Shown here piece after piece: positions 1-12,129 of a stretch of 64,000 bases of DNA. The DNA comes from Puccinia triticina (lineage: Eukaryota > Basidiomycota > Pucciniomycetes > Pucciniales > Pucciniaceae). The DNA lies in NCBI RefSeq assembly GCF_026914185.1, contig NC_070561.1, positions 6,076,001 through 6,140,000 of the forward strand. Reading direction: 5' to 3'. Below the pieces are notes generated by a model that saw only the letters and a program-made list of their open reading frames with translations, did no database searches and was not told where the DNA came from. Position 1 is the stretch's first letter. Each line of letters starts with the position of its first letter. Position numbers and translations under genes: made by a program.

Positions 1-19
1 TCATTTAACCTCGTCTAGC

Positions 20-1234
20 ATGTCGGTTGCCAGACCTTCCAATCATCTGAGCGTTCTTTCTGGACACTTCGAGGCCACAGCTGATGTGAGCTTCTGGTTT
101 GTCCTCTTCAAGGACGCAAGCTGTTGATTCCATTTCCTCTTTTAGTCTGAAATCGATGTAGTGCGCGGCAACCAGTACGGTTTGGTAACCACTGGGACCT
201 TTTTCCAATGTGCTGGTGTTGCAGGCGACAAAGAAATTGATTTCAAAGTGAAACTCATGACTAATACCGCAATCACTAACACCTTGGAAGAAGGAGTCCT
301 TTATTCTTTGACGGGAGTACGAATGATCGCCCTCAACAACGGCAGTACTCCTACCATCACCTGGACTCAAGAATCAATCATGCGGATCGGTAAAGCATCA
401 GACCTTGGCCTTGATTTCAGCAACCGGACCGGCGTTGTTGGCTTAGGTGTCATTGTTGAGAGAAACGAGATTCCCAGCCCTCATGCGGGGGAAGACAATC
501 AGCTTGAGGTCATTCTTTTGCACAATGACTGGGACCCCGTCGTAAGTTCAGATAACCAATCACCAGCGCCCAAATTAGTTCTAGCTAACATTTCTTCTGC
601 AGGCCCGATGTCACCAACCATTCTTATCCAAATATATTGTTCCAGCATCAAAGAACCTTGTCAAGACTCACATTCTTTACGTTCTCGGACGAGAGATGTC
701 CATTGTCGGTCATCTCGTTGACTGGGACATTGAGGCGAAAATGCCTGTCATCTTGGTATGTCTTTCCTCTTCCTTTAACTCGCACGCATTTCATTCAACC
801 AAGTCTTCAAAGGTCGGAGGAGTAAGCGTTACCAGCGGTCATCAAAATTCGCGTTCTCCCAACAAAATATTATCGGGTGGCTCAACTCCAGGTGGCCGGA
901 GAAGAAAATTGTACGCAATCTCAATAATTATTCACATAAAATGCTAACGTTGCCTTCAAATCAACACAGGTTTACCTTCAAAAAGGGTGACTCTTCCCCC
1001 CTCACGCCAACGCCAACACCATCAGGTTCTGGCAGCAATATCGGTTCAACACAATCCTATAAGGGCAAGGAGAAGGCAATTGCCAGTCAATCCAACAATG
1101 AAAACGACAATTTTCCAGATCAAGAAGACGACGAGGACAACGAAGAAGCTTTCCCTCCGCAAAAAAGGAAGGGGCCTGGTTGTCCCCGCAAGAACATTTT
1201 GGCCGATGCTTCCAAGAGGATGAAGCGTAACTAA
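20..1234 (+). CDS. Helitron accessory gene A, two-domain OB-like protein with basic tail
   Basis: Unrecognised gene, reconstructed as five exons: 20-85, 176-541, 603-755, 813-910 and 970-1234, giving about 315 aa. Every intron has GT-AG ends. Exon 1 ends in LSGHFEAT, the counterpart of FxGxFQ in genes B, C and E. Exon 2 carries a GVLYSLTG block. Exon 3 is exactly 153 nt (51 codons), like genes B-E, with Tyr at codon 11 and Gly at codon 36. Only this member has a long C-terminal tail. The tail is rich in Ser, Asp and Glu, then basic, with KRKGPGCPRK resembling an AT-hook or nuclear signal. The beta-rich pattern suggests paired OB folds, and plant Helitrons carry RPA-like genes, so ssDNA binding is my inference. 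The ATG at 20 is the only in-frame start visible; upstream exons cannot be excluded. Confidence 0.6.
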
Positions 1235-3130
1235 CTCCTCAGTGCCTTATCTTTGCTTCGACTTCTCTCCCAGTCCTTTCACACATCATCGCCAAGAATC
1301 GCCAAGAGTCCCAACACTTAAGCTTGAAAAACATCCCCCATTCAAATCACAAGTTCATCAACCTATACTTCAAGGTTTCCGCCACGGTCATTCCGGTTAG
1401 AACTCATTAATCATCAAAAGACTATCACGCCCGCCCGACTTTACCGCCGACATCTTGGCAAGTTCTACTCGGTTTTTCTTCTTTCTCTTTTCTCTCTAGC
1501 AGTCACGAGAATTAGTCGTTATTACAAAGTCCCCTTCATCTCTTGGCTTTCATCGAACATGTTTTAGTTGCAGTTATTCTCTACACATCGTCGTCCTCTT
1601 TCTTCAACTTCTTGTCAATCCTGTTCCTCGCCTTTCTCAATCACCTTTGCGCGCAACTCAGATCAGTTCTGATTTACAGTCCCACAACAGCCCGATGCAA
1701 ACATATCACTTTGATCCATAAATTAATGTTTGGATTGGGAGACTCTGAAAGCATAACTAAATCAAGGGTATCTATTAAAGGTAAGACCATAAGAAGAGGA
1801 ACATGAAGATTTGGTCCGCAACAGAAATCGTAGTTGAGATATGTCTTATGTGATTGTTCAGCGTTTCTAAGACTTTGTAAGAGTTCTCTCCTGGTATAAA
1901 CAGCCTAACATTGGGATTAATGATGTTGTAAAATCATTTATAACTTCTTGAGAGATACAGGAACAGGCAGCAAATCTGTTTGAAACCTTCAAGACAAGGC
2001 GTTCGATCCGCTGTTAGTGTCCACGGCAAACTGGTAAGTTAAGTACTGGGTCTTCCTTTTCATAGACTCAAGGTAAGATTCAATCTATCGCTCTTTTCTT
2101 CAACGTGGCGGTCCTTCTCATCTAAGTGGTTCAACTGGTCCAGATTCTTTCCCAACTTTTCCTGAACACGAGGTTGTCAAGGCCCAGCCTGTTACTCGTA
2201 TTCATTCAACCACTTAACATCGAACCCCGCCTCGTACAAAATGGCCTGTCCCGTGTTGAAATGATCCGAGGGTGTTTTTGCTGTACATCCCAAGTTGGTG
2301 AGTCAACCGTCGGGTCATGTTTTTCATGGACTTAAGGTCAAATTTAGGGTCACGTCGTTCATTGCAGCCCCACTACCTTCATTTGCCTGGCCCGGTCACG
2401 ACTGCATCGCAACCTTTCCATCGCACACGAGAGCTGGCTTTACCGCGCAAACTACAATTAAGATCTGCCGCCGCTTGCTTTTAAAAGAGAATCCGCAAGT
2501 CCCCTTTGCTTCATCTGGTTTCTTCATTATAAGGTCCAACTTCACTTCCTCATCGTCGTACCACTTGTCCCTTCTCAGATACCACTGCAAAGATTCATTT
2601 GAAGCTTCCAACCCGTCCCATTTTTCGGTCTATTCACATATTCTTTCACACTTCTTATTTAACCGCAGATCAAGTCGTTGTCAACTCGTGTCACTTTTTG
2701 GTTAATATATACAGTTACGCTCGTTCCACCACATTCTTTCCTCAGAAAGAATTCAACCTTTCATTGAAAAAATTCTTTTAATTGTTCGGTCGAAAAAATC
2801 CTACCAGCTAGATTCATTTTTTCCTTTGGTTAAAACGAGCACGCAGGCTCTGATATTTAATCCATTTTGCCAAAGGAGGATCCAGAACATTTTGAAGGCT
2901 CTTGTAAGTCATTAACTAACAATAATCCGATTAAAAAGCCATACTAACTCAACAAACACCTCCTCCTAAAAGATTCACGGCAAAAGGTTACCTGCCGAAT
3001 AATTTAATCACTTCCTTCAAGTGAGTCATTATAAAAATTAGTTGATTAACCTCATTTCATGCTATGATCCACACTCTCAAATTCGCAGGACAAAGAGCTT
3101 AGAATTTCATCCCACATTTATTTTTTAGGT
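1235..3130 (+). other. Non-coding stretch between gene A and Rep
   Basis: No gene is supported here. Short open frames exist but lack domains or consistent splice structure. Two similar blocks near 2020-2080 and 2290-2345 (…GGTAAGTTAAGT… and …GGTGAGTCAACC…, each followed by a related TTTTCATRGACTYAAGGT motif) look like an old duplication. Part of it may be promoter or leader for Rep, which begins at the first ATG of its frame at 3131. Confidence 0.4.
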
Positions 3131-5517
3131 ATGACCTTCAAGTTCAAAGCTATTACTCGCAAATGCGACAACAACGAGAACTATATTTTGAACCAAGTCT
3201 TATTTACTATTCCTCATCGGCTCGGTGGGTGTTGTGTTGTTTGCACTGGTTGCGGTGCACTACACTTCAACAAAGAAGCAACCAAACTTGACCGAGTGAA
3301 AGTTCACAAAGAATTTTCAACCTGTTGTCAAAAGAACCAAGTTACTTTGCCAATGATGGACCCCGAGGCACCCGAGACGCCAAGAGTCCTCAAAGATTTG
3401 TTTACCGGAACTGATGAGAGTAAGGTTTTTACCTATTGCAATGAATATCTCATTGAATTGCTAACTCTTTCTCAACTAGGGGCTGTCAACTTTCAAGCAT
3501 TAATTTGCCTTTATAACAATTCTCTCAGTTTCACTTCTCTCGGGGCAAATATCGACACCTCCGTCAGGGGCCAAAAAGGAATTGACGTTTTTAGAATTTT
3601 GGGGGGTCTAAGTCACTTAGTGCCAAGCGTAGAGCCTCTCAATATGAGTGACCCCGGATGGGCACAAATATACGTCGTCGGCAATGGCGAACTCGAGGAA
3701 ACCCGCTTACGAATCACAAAAGCCTCCGGCCGACGTAACCCAGCAGGATCCAAGTTCAACATGAGAGAGGACATTGTTTTGGACTTGATGACGTTGATGT
3801 ATCGCCGGAATCCTTACGCCAAGATTTACCAGAATGCGCAAGCGACCCTCAAAGGATCACCCTCGAAAACACTTGCTCTTACAACAATTCACAAACCTGG
3901 CACGGATCCGAAACGATATAACATACCCAAGCCGGAGGAAGTAGGGATTGTCATTGAAGGAGGCGGCGAACTCAACAAGGCCCGCCACATCCAGTTGAGA
4001 CGCAAAGACGGGAGATTCAAATACATATCCGACCTCCATTCCTCCTATTTTCCCCTCAGATATCCAATCTTCTTTCCATTTGGTTCCCAACAATGGGACA
4101 ACGTTTACAGGTGTTCAACAAAACGTTGTGAGGAGACCAGTCTTAACCTAACCATTTCATATTCAAACTAACCCACTTCGCAGCCACGAACCGGCCAGTA
4201 AAGTCACTCGAGTGGTTTGCTTTCCTCCTTTTCGCCAGAGTCGGTTGATATTCAATAATCTTGCACGGGAGGACTCTTTTCCAAGAGTTTGTTGTAGACA
4301 TGTACGTTTGCATTGAAGGCTCACGGCTCAACTTCATCCGCAACCATCAACTTGCCTTAAAGGCGAGTCAGTACAACAGTCTCATGGCTTCTATTGAGAA
4401 CTCTATTGTTCCCACTGGCTGTCGCGTCATTCTTCCGTCGACGTTTATTGGCAGTCCTCGAGCGATGACTCAGTTGTACCACGATTCAATGGCAATCGTT
4501 AGGAAATACGGTCCACCGTCATTATTTATTACTATGACTGCCAACCCAAAGTGGAAGGATATAACTGATGAGATTGGTCTTTCAGCTTCATCGGCCGATC
4601 ATCCTGTGCTAGTTGATAGAGTTTTCAAGCTAAAAGTCAACACTCTTCTTGAAGAAATTGTCAACCTAGGCCGGCTAGGCAAAGTTATTTCCCACGTCTC
4701 AGTCATTGAGTTCCAAAAACGTGGTCTTCCTCACCTACATTTGATGGTGACTCTCAAGGAGACCGATAGGCCTGACACAGCTGATAAAATTGACTTTCTT
4801 GTCTGTGCAGAAGTGCCCGACCCAAAGCGAGAACCAAAGCTTCACGATATAGTCTCCCGGTTGATGATTCACGGCCCATGCACTGGCAGAGCATGCTGGT
4901 CCAAGGATGGTTGTAGCGCCGGTTACCCCAAACCTTTCACCGCGAGGACAATTAATATAAGTGGCGCTTATCCCGTCTATCGCAGACGTATTTCCGGTCA
5001 CGTCATCTCAAAGAACAAACAAACTTTTGATAGCTCCCATGTAGTTCCTTATAACAAGTACCTTTCCCTCAAGTTCGATTGTCACATCAACGTAGAGATT
5101 CCAGTCGACAGCACAGCAGTAAAATACTTATACAAGTACATCACGAAAGGACACAATCGGTCCTCCATTGAGATTAAAGACGGCGATGAGACAATGGCTT
5201 TTCTTGACGCTCGATACATCAGTGCTCCAGAAGGTGAGGGCTTCCTCTTCTCAATTCCAATTTTAGTTATACTGATTTTTCAATTTAGCGGCATGGAAAC
5301 TGTTAAAATTCCCTCTCTCAAGGCGATGGCCTCCTGTTACCAGATTGAGTATTCACAATAAGGACGAAAAAATGGTTTACTTCCGGGATGGTGTCGAAGT
5401 CATGGATCAATTGAAATTTCAAGATCCAGGAAACACAAATCTTCTTGCCTTATTCGCTCTCAACGCGAATGATGCCATAGGTGCAGAGGGTCGTCGGGCC
5501 TGATCTCTTCTCTTTGA
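3131..5517 (+). pseudogene. Helitron Rep (HUH endonuclease) part, broken
   Basis: The N-terminal part of a Helitron Rep/helicase polyprotein, which nicks and joins single strands during rolling-circle transposition. 3131-4110 has the usual Helitron N-terminal region with Cys pairs (CCVVCTGCGALHF, then CCQK). 4201-5230 carries the HUH motif in KRGLPHLHLM (His codons at 4732 and 4738) and the Tyr block KYLYKYITKGH (Tyr codons at 5125, 5131 and 5137). An intron at 5234-5288 joins PE to AAWKLLKFPL, a typical Helitron sequence. Damage: an in-frame TGA at 4246-4248, a second TGA at 5501-5503, and an unresolved junction at about 4110-4200 where an intron-like GT..AG segment does not keep frame. Identity as Helitron Rep is secure; as written it cannot make a full protein. 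Confidence 0.88.
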
Positions 5518-7663
5518 ACAAATTCCTGAATTCTTTACTTGGAATCAGAAGGAAAAGGAATGGACTCCTCGCAAGAACAAGACCATTTTGGTTGGAAGGA
5601 TCTTTAGCGTTTCGTATCTAGCCGGGGAAAAGTTTTATCTGCAAACTCTACTTTGTCATCGGAAAGGGCCTACATCACATGAGGATCTCAGAAGGGTTGG
5701 CGAAGTCTTATGCGAGTCTTATCAAGATGCTTGCAACGAACTGGGATTATTGGTCAATGATCTCCTTTACGATAAAGCCCTCAAAGAGGCTTCGTCATTT
5801 CAGAGCGGACATCAACTCCGCCACTTTTTCTGTTTGATGCTTGTTAACTCACCGCCTTCCAACCCGACTGCCCTTTATACGAAGCATTGGGACGCAATGA
5901 CTGATGATTTGCTTCGCCTCAATCGAAAAGATAGGAACGCTATTCCTCTCAGTCGCTCGCGGAGACGCGTCTACAGACTTTTCAAATTGAAGTGTTTGTT
6001 GGAAAAGATGAATACTGACCTTCAGCGCGTTGGAATAAGTGTAACATCTTCTGATTATTGGAAACTACGCCAGTTTGAGGATATTCCTGGAAAGATCGAA
6101 TCCCTCGCCACGGTCGTCGTCCAACTTGATGCTGCTATTGAAAGTTTCAACAACGAACAGGCGGATTTCTTTGCCATTGTAAGGACATCTCTGATCAAGC
6201 AACACGTCCCCCAAATGTTCTACCTTGATGGTCCGGGAGGAACGGGCAAGACTTTCCTCCTCAATTCAATTATTGATTTATGTCATTCAATGTCAAAAAT
6301 TCCGGTCGTTGCTGCTTCCTCTGGAGTTGCCGCATTGTTACTCACCGGCGGTCAAACATCACATTCCACATTCAGTATACCAATCCACTTGAAGCCTGAC
6401 ATCGAGTGCAACTTCGAGCCGCATCATAAACTGGGAAAACATCTTGCAACGGCTCATCTGATTGTTTGGGACAAGATAGTGACTATACATAAGGACGCAA
6501 TTGAAGCCGTTGACCGATCGTTAAGAAGGTGTTGTCAGTCGGACCTCCCCTTTGGAGGGAAGGTGGTCATTTTTTCTGGCGATTTTAGGCAAATCCTGCC
6601 GGTGGTCAAATATGTCGAATATCCTCAATCATGGGATGCAACGATCAAGTCTTCGCCGTTGTGGAAATCAATTCGGCAATTCAAGCTAATTCAAAACATG
6701 CAGCTTCAAGTCGGTGCCTTTGGCTCTCAAGATAAGAGCGGGAACCAAAAATTTTCCGAAGCGCTTCTACGCCTTGGCGAAGGGTCCAGCCAGCAAGCAG
6801 ACTATGATGTGGTCAGCGTACCTGAGGTTAATATCATCGCGGTTCAAAATGAGCGTGAAGGGAACAAACAACTCATCGACTTCGTTTATTCTGAACTCAT
6901 GTCAAGGTCAACTTTTCCTCCCAAGGACAACTTATCCTATCTTGCCGAGCGCTGCATCTTGGCACCTTTGAACATCGATGTGGGAAAGTTAAATAGAGAA
7001 GTAGCTCTTCGCCTCAAGGTACCTTTCATCCGAGCAATTTCTATTGATTCTCCTGACCCTAATGGACTTGATAGTCTTCCAGAGGAAGTATTGAACAAGA
7101 TAAGTGTGCCAAATTTTCCTGAGCACATCTTGGAATTAAAAGTCGGAATGCCAGTCGTTGTGATGCGTAACCTTGATATTTCATCGGGGATTTGTAATGG
7201 AACGAGGCTGATTTTGACACAAATAGGACGTGGATCCGTCAAAGGGATCTTGATGTCTGGCCCTTTCAAAGGCAACAATGTAATGCTCCCGAAAATAAAA
7301 CTTCACCATGAAGGGAGTCAGAAATCAGGCCTTAGTTTCTTCCGTCATCAGTTCGCTATAAGGCCTGCGTATGCTATGTCAATTAATAAATCACAAGGTC
7401 AAACGCTACATCGGGTCGGAGTGATGCTCAAGAACTCCTGTTTTGCACATGGCCAACTATATGTTGCCCTCTCCCGGGTTACTCAACAAGCAAATCTGTT
7501 AGTATGTAAGCTTGACCAGAAGGAAGGCCTCGTCAACATTGTTCACAAGACTATTTTCAGTGAGTTGGGTTCCGCTTCCACCACTTTTCAATTCTATAAC
7601 CTCAAGAACTCAGTTTCTGATCACTTCAACTGGCATTTATGGGAAATACAGATTGCCCAATAA
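5518..7663 (+). pseudogene. Helitron PIF1-like helicase part
   Basis: This frame continues the Rep polypeptide after the TGA at 5501 and stays open to the stop at 7663. Numbering from 5588, Walker A GPGGTGKT is at about residues 215-222. Walker B is LIVWDK at about 291-296; the catalytic Glu of the usual DE pair is Lys here. Motif III is SGDFRQILPVV. Later blocks are LKVGMPVVVMRNLD, ICNGTRL and the C-terminal INKSQGQTL…GQLYVALSRV, all standard for PIF1/Helitron helicases that unwind DNA during rolling-circle movement. The GAG-to-AAG change lies in a CpG and matches TpCpG deamination on the other strand. There is no gap to Rep, so both were one protein. Family assignment is near certain; loss of activity is inferred. 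Confidence 0.9.
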
Positions 7664-7991
7664 TAAAAGATTAACGGAAATTTACATATAGATTCGACAT
7701 AGTTAACAAAACTTGCTGAGTGATTCTTAATGTATTTTTTCTTACTTTGTCAACATACACTATTATTCTTGTACACAAAGCAAGGCTTGATGATGAAATT
7801 AAAGCCCCTATATTTGAAATGATTAGAAACACTTTACAGACCCTTGTTGTCACCAGTGCCAAGGGCTCTTGTTCCTAATCAACCCTTGACAACCGCCCGG
7901 GAACATCTTAAGGCGAAAAAAGGTCAATTTACCATGAAAAGCTGTCCTTGTAGATTTTATATCCACCTTGCACTTGATTTTACTTACTCGG

Positions 7992-8821
7992 ATGCCGGGG
8001 ACCACACTAACCTTCTCCTTGCGTAAAGAGGAATTTGTGATTGACTTTGTTGACTCCTTGATGTTTTCAGGGAGATTTCAAGTACTCATTCCGGTAAGCA
8101 CTTATATTCATCTTATCCGAAGATAAAAACCTTACGACATGAATTTTAGTCACGGATGGACTACGCAGATCCGCAATTTCAAGATATGCACATAGGAGAA
8201 AATTATGCTTGGACTTCAGGTGTTTTCCATTCATCTCGCGGCCTCCCAGTTATGTTGACCTCCGCCAAACCACTGACAAAAGTCCTCATCTTCGGAGAAA
8301 AACACGCATGCAAAGGGAATGTAGTCGGTCTCGGCGCCGATCAGGTTCCAATTCTCAAAGCTATTCCCTCCACTGTTACCAAAACGACCTTTTGTGGTCC
8401 TCTACTGTTGAGGAGAGGCGTCTTATTCTCCGGTGTTGGTATGATATTCAAGAACGAGGTCATTGAGCCTGTTGCTGGCAGTGGGAATAAAGCATTGAGA
8501 CTCACCGTTTTTCATAACTTAAAGGTTAAACATTTCTTGAGGAAAACGTTAATGTCATTTGGCTGACCCCATTCATTAAAGGGCTTCAACCACAACCGAG
8601 TCTACGTCAACTATATCATTACACCTGAAAAATTTGGCGTTTCTCATTTACCGTGGTTTGAATTTGGGGATTGTGTTGATTTGTGCGGAAGACTTCAGGG
8701 CATTGATGAAAAAAGTGGCCTAATGATCGTCGAGGTATGTCTTAAACTTTTTATTCTTTGCGTCAAAAACTTACATCATTCACAGGTTCACTTTGGGCGA
8801 ATTGAGCGACGCTCCGATTAG
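7992..8821 (+). CDS. Helitron accessory gene B, two-domain OB-like protein
   Basis: Unrecognised gene, intact as reconstructed: exons 7992-8093, 8150-8524, 8582-8734 and 8786-8821, about 221 aa. All introns are phase 0 with GT-AG ends (56, 57 and 51 nt). Exon 1 ends FSGRFQVLIP; exon 2 holds GENYAWTSG; exon 3 is 153 nt with VDLCGRLQG and ends IVE just before the donor; exon 4 is short (VHFGRIERRSD). The start ATG is the first in frame and gives an exon 1 length close to genes C and E. It lies 328 bp after the helicase stop on the same strand. The repeated G-x-x-Y-x-x-G then V-x-x-x-G pattern suggests two small beta barrels. Single-strand DNA binding by analogy with RPA-like Helitron genes is inferred. 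Confidence 0.72.
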
Positions 8822-10189
8822 TGGACGAATTATTCATCTTTCATCGAAGGGTTGGTTGCTTCACCTATTGCGAAGCTGGATTGAATGCAAGATTGTTGAC
8901 TCGTTTTTCCAAAGACTTAGGACAATTAAGTCTCCTACTTAGGATTGATCCCACAAACCTGATTATAATTTCTCTTCATGTTCTTCACACCACCGCATTT
9001 ATCATATGTCACATGTTAGTCGAATAAGTCCCCATTTGTGAATGAAACTCACCTCAATTTCACGTGTTTTCTCCCAATTTACCATGACTATTGTCAAGCT
9101 GGATTTTGGTACTTCATTAAAGCTCTTCTAACATCTCTAGGCCTCACATCGGGTATTATAACCCGATACTTGTTGCCTGAGACCAAACAGATTTAATTTT
9201 CAAAGTTAAGTATTGCATTTTTTTATTTGCCTGGTCGTGATACAATGACTTTAATCCTAATAGCATTTGCTAAAAATTGTATCAGACGCTTGCGAGAGCC
9301 ATTATATTTGTTTGATAGACTTGGTGGTCGAGTAAAGGGGTGCGGTGGTTGCCTAAAGGTGTGCAAGGAATTATCTTTTGGCTAAATACATTAGGTGCAA
9401 TATATTCATTTCTGGTTAAAAACCTGAGTCTTCATGCAAAGAACAAGTTGGCCATATAAAACTTAAAATTTGACACGCATCAGGATGAATTGAATATTGA
9501 CGACATAGAATGAAATGTTACTATTAAATTTTTTGCCGATATGGAAGTTAATTCACCAGCTGAAGCTAATTGAAAGAATCCAGCTTCAAGTTGGTGCATT
9601 TGGTCTTTGGGGTAACGGGAGAATCAAAAAGGTTGCTGCAGCGTCCCTACGGCTCGGCCAAAGGCCCCGCCAGTAAGCGGACTCCTATCATGTGATTAGT
9701 GTGCCTGAAGTCGACATTATTGTTCCTCATTATTAGCGTGAAGGCAACAGACAACTCATTAACTTTGTTTAATATCAACTCAGCTTGAGGTTGACTATTT
9801 TTTCCAAAGACAACTCATCCTATTTGGCCGAGCGGTATATTGGTTATTTTTCCACATCAATCTCGTAAGTTAAATAGAGGACTAGCCCTTCGCCTGAAGG
9901 GACCCTGCATTCAAGCCATTTCCATGGATCTCCTCTACCGTAACCGACTTGATAGTTGTCAACCGTAGGGTCAGAAACCCCAACAACAAACGCCACATTA
10001 ATCTTATGCTCGACCATCACCTCATTCCGTGGATGAAGGTTCTAGGGTCTTGTGTGATGATAGCGTGTCTGAGGTGATGGGCTCTTTGTTATTCTCGAAG
10101 AATTAAGGCAAATCGTCAGGTCTGCAGGGTCCGACGATCTATTTAAACTTCCAGTTTAGTCGCACTTATTGTTTTTTTTATTATTCACC
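8822..10189 (+). other. Spacer between genes B and C with helicase relic
   Basis: No intact gene. The stretch is AT-rich and has stops in all frames, except that 9540-9985 is a decayed copy of part of the helicase (listed separately). Nothing else is recognisable. Confidence 0.5.
9540..9985 (+). pseudogene. Decayed duplicate of helicase segment
   Basis: This block is collinear with 6665-7090 of the helicase. Shared landmarks are AATTCRxCAxxTxAAGCTAATT at the start, CTTCAAGTYGGTGC, GACAACTCATCCTATYTKGCCGAGCG and AAGTTAAATAGAG. It has many substitutions and several stops, so it is non-functional. It shows that a second Rep/helicase copy was once inserted here or that the segment was duplicated inside the element. 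Divergence is clearly greater than between the two Copia LTRs further right. Confidence 0.8.
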
Positions 10190-11092
10190 ATGACCGATAT
10201 CAACAACTCTTATTTCCAGAAAGTCGTCCGGATGTCTTCACCAGATCAAATAGGTGATATCGACGGGATGTGGTTTGAAGGAAAATTTCAGGCAGTTGCG
10301 ATGGTTAGTCACTGTTCATCCCTTTATTCTAAACACTCACCGCTGACTTCACTAGAGATATTAACCTCACACCAAACCAGGGAGACATATCAGCCACAAC
10401 CCGATCTATAATTGAAGTGAAAGGAGACCATACCTCCCAAGCATCCAAATTTAGTGTCATACTAGGACCGACCTCTGATAATCCAGGAGGATTCGCTATT
10501 GGCGAATATTACAACCTTCGAGGAGAAGTAATTATATCCGAACCTCTAGGTAATCTGCAGTTCTCCTACTCTCCAGTCGGAATTCATCAAATTCGGCACA
10601 CGAGGTCGTCATCCTCATCGTCACTCATCTCAATTATTGGGGTGGGCACAATACGTCGGGTTCGCCTTTTACCAGACCTGGCTAACAGGAGTAATGGAAG
10701 AACCGACACCAATGTTATTGAGATGATTGTTGGCCACAAATCAGATGTGAGTCGACTCGCGCATTTTCCCATTGAGTGTATTAGTATTGACATTCTCCTA
10801 GAGCACAACTGCTGGCAAATTTTACGCCAAATATGTACTTGACAGCTCTCGAATTCTGGTTGATGACTTTGTCCGGTTGGAACCGGGTATTCGAGTGAGG
10901 TTTGCTGGCTATATCATTGGATTCAAAGTTAAGACTGGCAGGTTAATTGTAAACGTATGTGTTCGACTTTAATAGTGTTGATAAATATATCATCTCATTG
11001 CAAAATTTTTTCAGGTGACTTCAGGAATAACTGCCGGCCGTCCAAATTACGCTAATGGTCCTAAGCGCACTTTCATTTCAATTCGAGATTGA
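10190..11092 (+). CDS. Helitron accessory gene C, two-domain OB-like protein
   Basis: Unrecognised gene, intact as reconstructed: exons 10190-10303, 10381-10746, 10802-10954 and 11015-11092, about 236 aa. Introns are 77, 55 and 60 nt, all phase 0. Exon 1 ends FEGKFQAVAM. Exon 2 carries GEYYNLRGEV and IGVGTIRRVRLL, nearly the same as GEYYKLKGIV and GTGTIRRLRLI in gene E. Exon 3 is 153 nt with RVRFAGYIIG and ends RLIVN at the donor. Exon 4 begins VTSG, as in gene D. The closest relative in the window is gene E. The first acceptor was chosen because it alone restores the frame. Function is unknown; an OB-fold nucleic-acid binding role is inferred from strand pattern and Helitron context only. 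Confidence 0.75.
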
Positions 11093-12129
11093 TCCTCAGT
11101 TCTTGTCAAACATAATACTTCTACTCGTCATTATGATAATTTGACGCCCCTACCCACCTTGCTAAGTTTGTTAGTCAGTTAGGATTGAATTAGTTATTCT
11201 CAATCTCAAACTTAATGATCACTTTAGTCAAGAACAACCGACTCTGTTTTTTCCTCCGACAAATGTTTATGATCAGCAATCTCATTTAGCATAATGCTGA
11301 GTGTTGATTGTTTAAATGTTTTTGTTCAAGTTAGTATTTTGGGCGAGTGGTCACTTAGTCAACCTAGTGACACGCGGGAGTTCTTGTCGGTCACTTAGTT
11401 GACGGAGTGACACAACGGAGTCCTTGTTGATTGTATTGGTCTGGAGAATATCGACCACCGCCCTCTCCAAAGTGACTACATTGAGTTTTGGCTCAAAAAA
11501 CAAAACCTCGGATGATGACGTCTCTCCGTGACAATCATGAGTGCTATGACTTCTTGATGTGTTAAAATACTTTTCTTTTGTGTTGTTATTCTCGAGCAAC
11601 AGACTCACAACTGAAGATAAACCCCTTCAACGAAGAGCGGAGTATCCAAAAGGCGGTAGATTTGAGCACCACCTGAGGCTCATCTTCGAGAAAATCTCGT
11701 TTTCTCACGGAATCCCTTACTCCTAAGTTTTACAACATACTAGGAAGTAAGACAAAATCGTCCCTCAAAGGTACCCCACCTTTACCGTCGTCTTTCGCGT
11801 TTGATCACCAGGGCTACAGACTGTCAATGAAATTCCGCCTAACAAGGGCTCTAATTCTCAGTAGTCAACATTACTGGAAGTATCTACCTTCGACCTTTGT
11901 ACAGTCTCTATTGATCATTGCGGCTGATGGTCGAACTTGACCACAAGGGGCGCTAAGGGTTTGACAGGGTCTTCCCCAGGGTTTAATGGAGTAGCTCCTC
12001 ACTCGCGTTGATATCACAAAAATCAAGTTAAAAGGCGTCCTTAAACAGATGGAGAGCTTTGCCCCAATCATTAACGACAATGAAGACTTGCTTTTTTTGT
12101 GAAGCAAATGTTGAGTGTGGTTCTTAGTT
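11093..12129 (+). other. Spacer between genes C and D
   Basis: No gene seen. It contains a tandem pair of about 43-bp units at 11348-11433 (listed separately). The 3' part, from about 12050, may include an upstream exon of gene D, but no consistent ATG-to-donor path could be found. Confidence 0.4.
11348..11433 (+). repeat. Tandem 43-bp unit with internal dyad
   Basis: Two adjacent copies of GGTCACTTAGT…AGTGACAC…GGAGT…CTTGT. Each contains an imperfect dyad GTCACT/AGTGAC, so either strand can fold. Its place upstream of gene D is suggestive of a protein-binding site, but that is only an inference. Confidence 0.55.
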
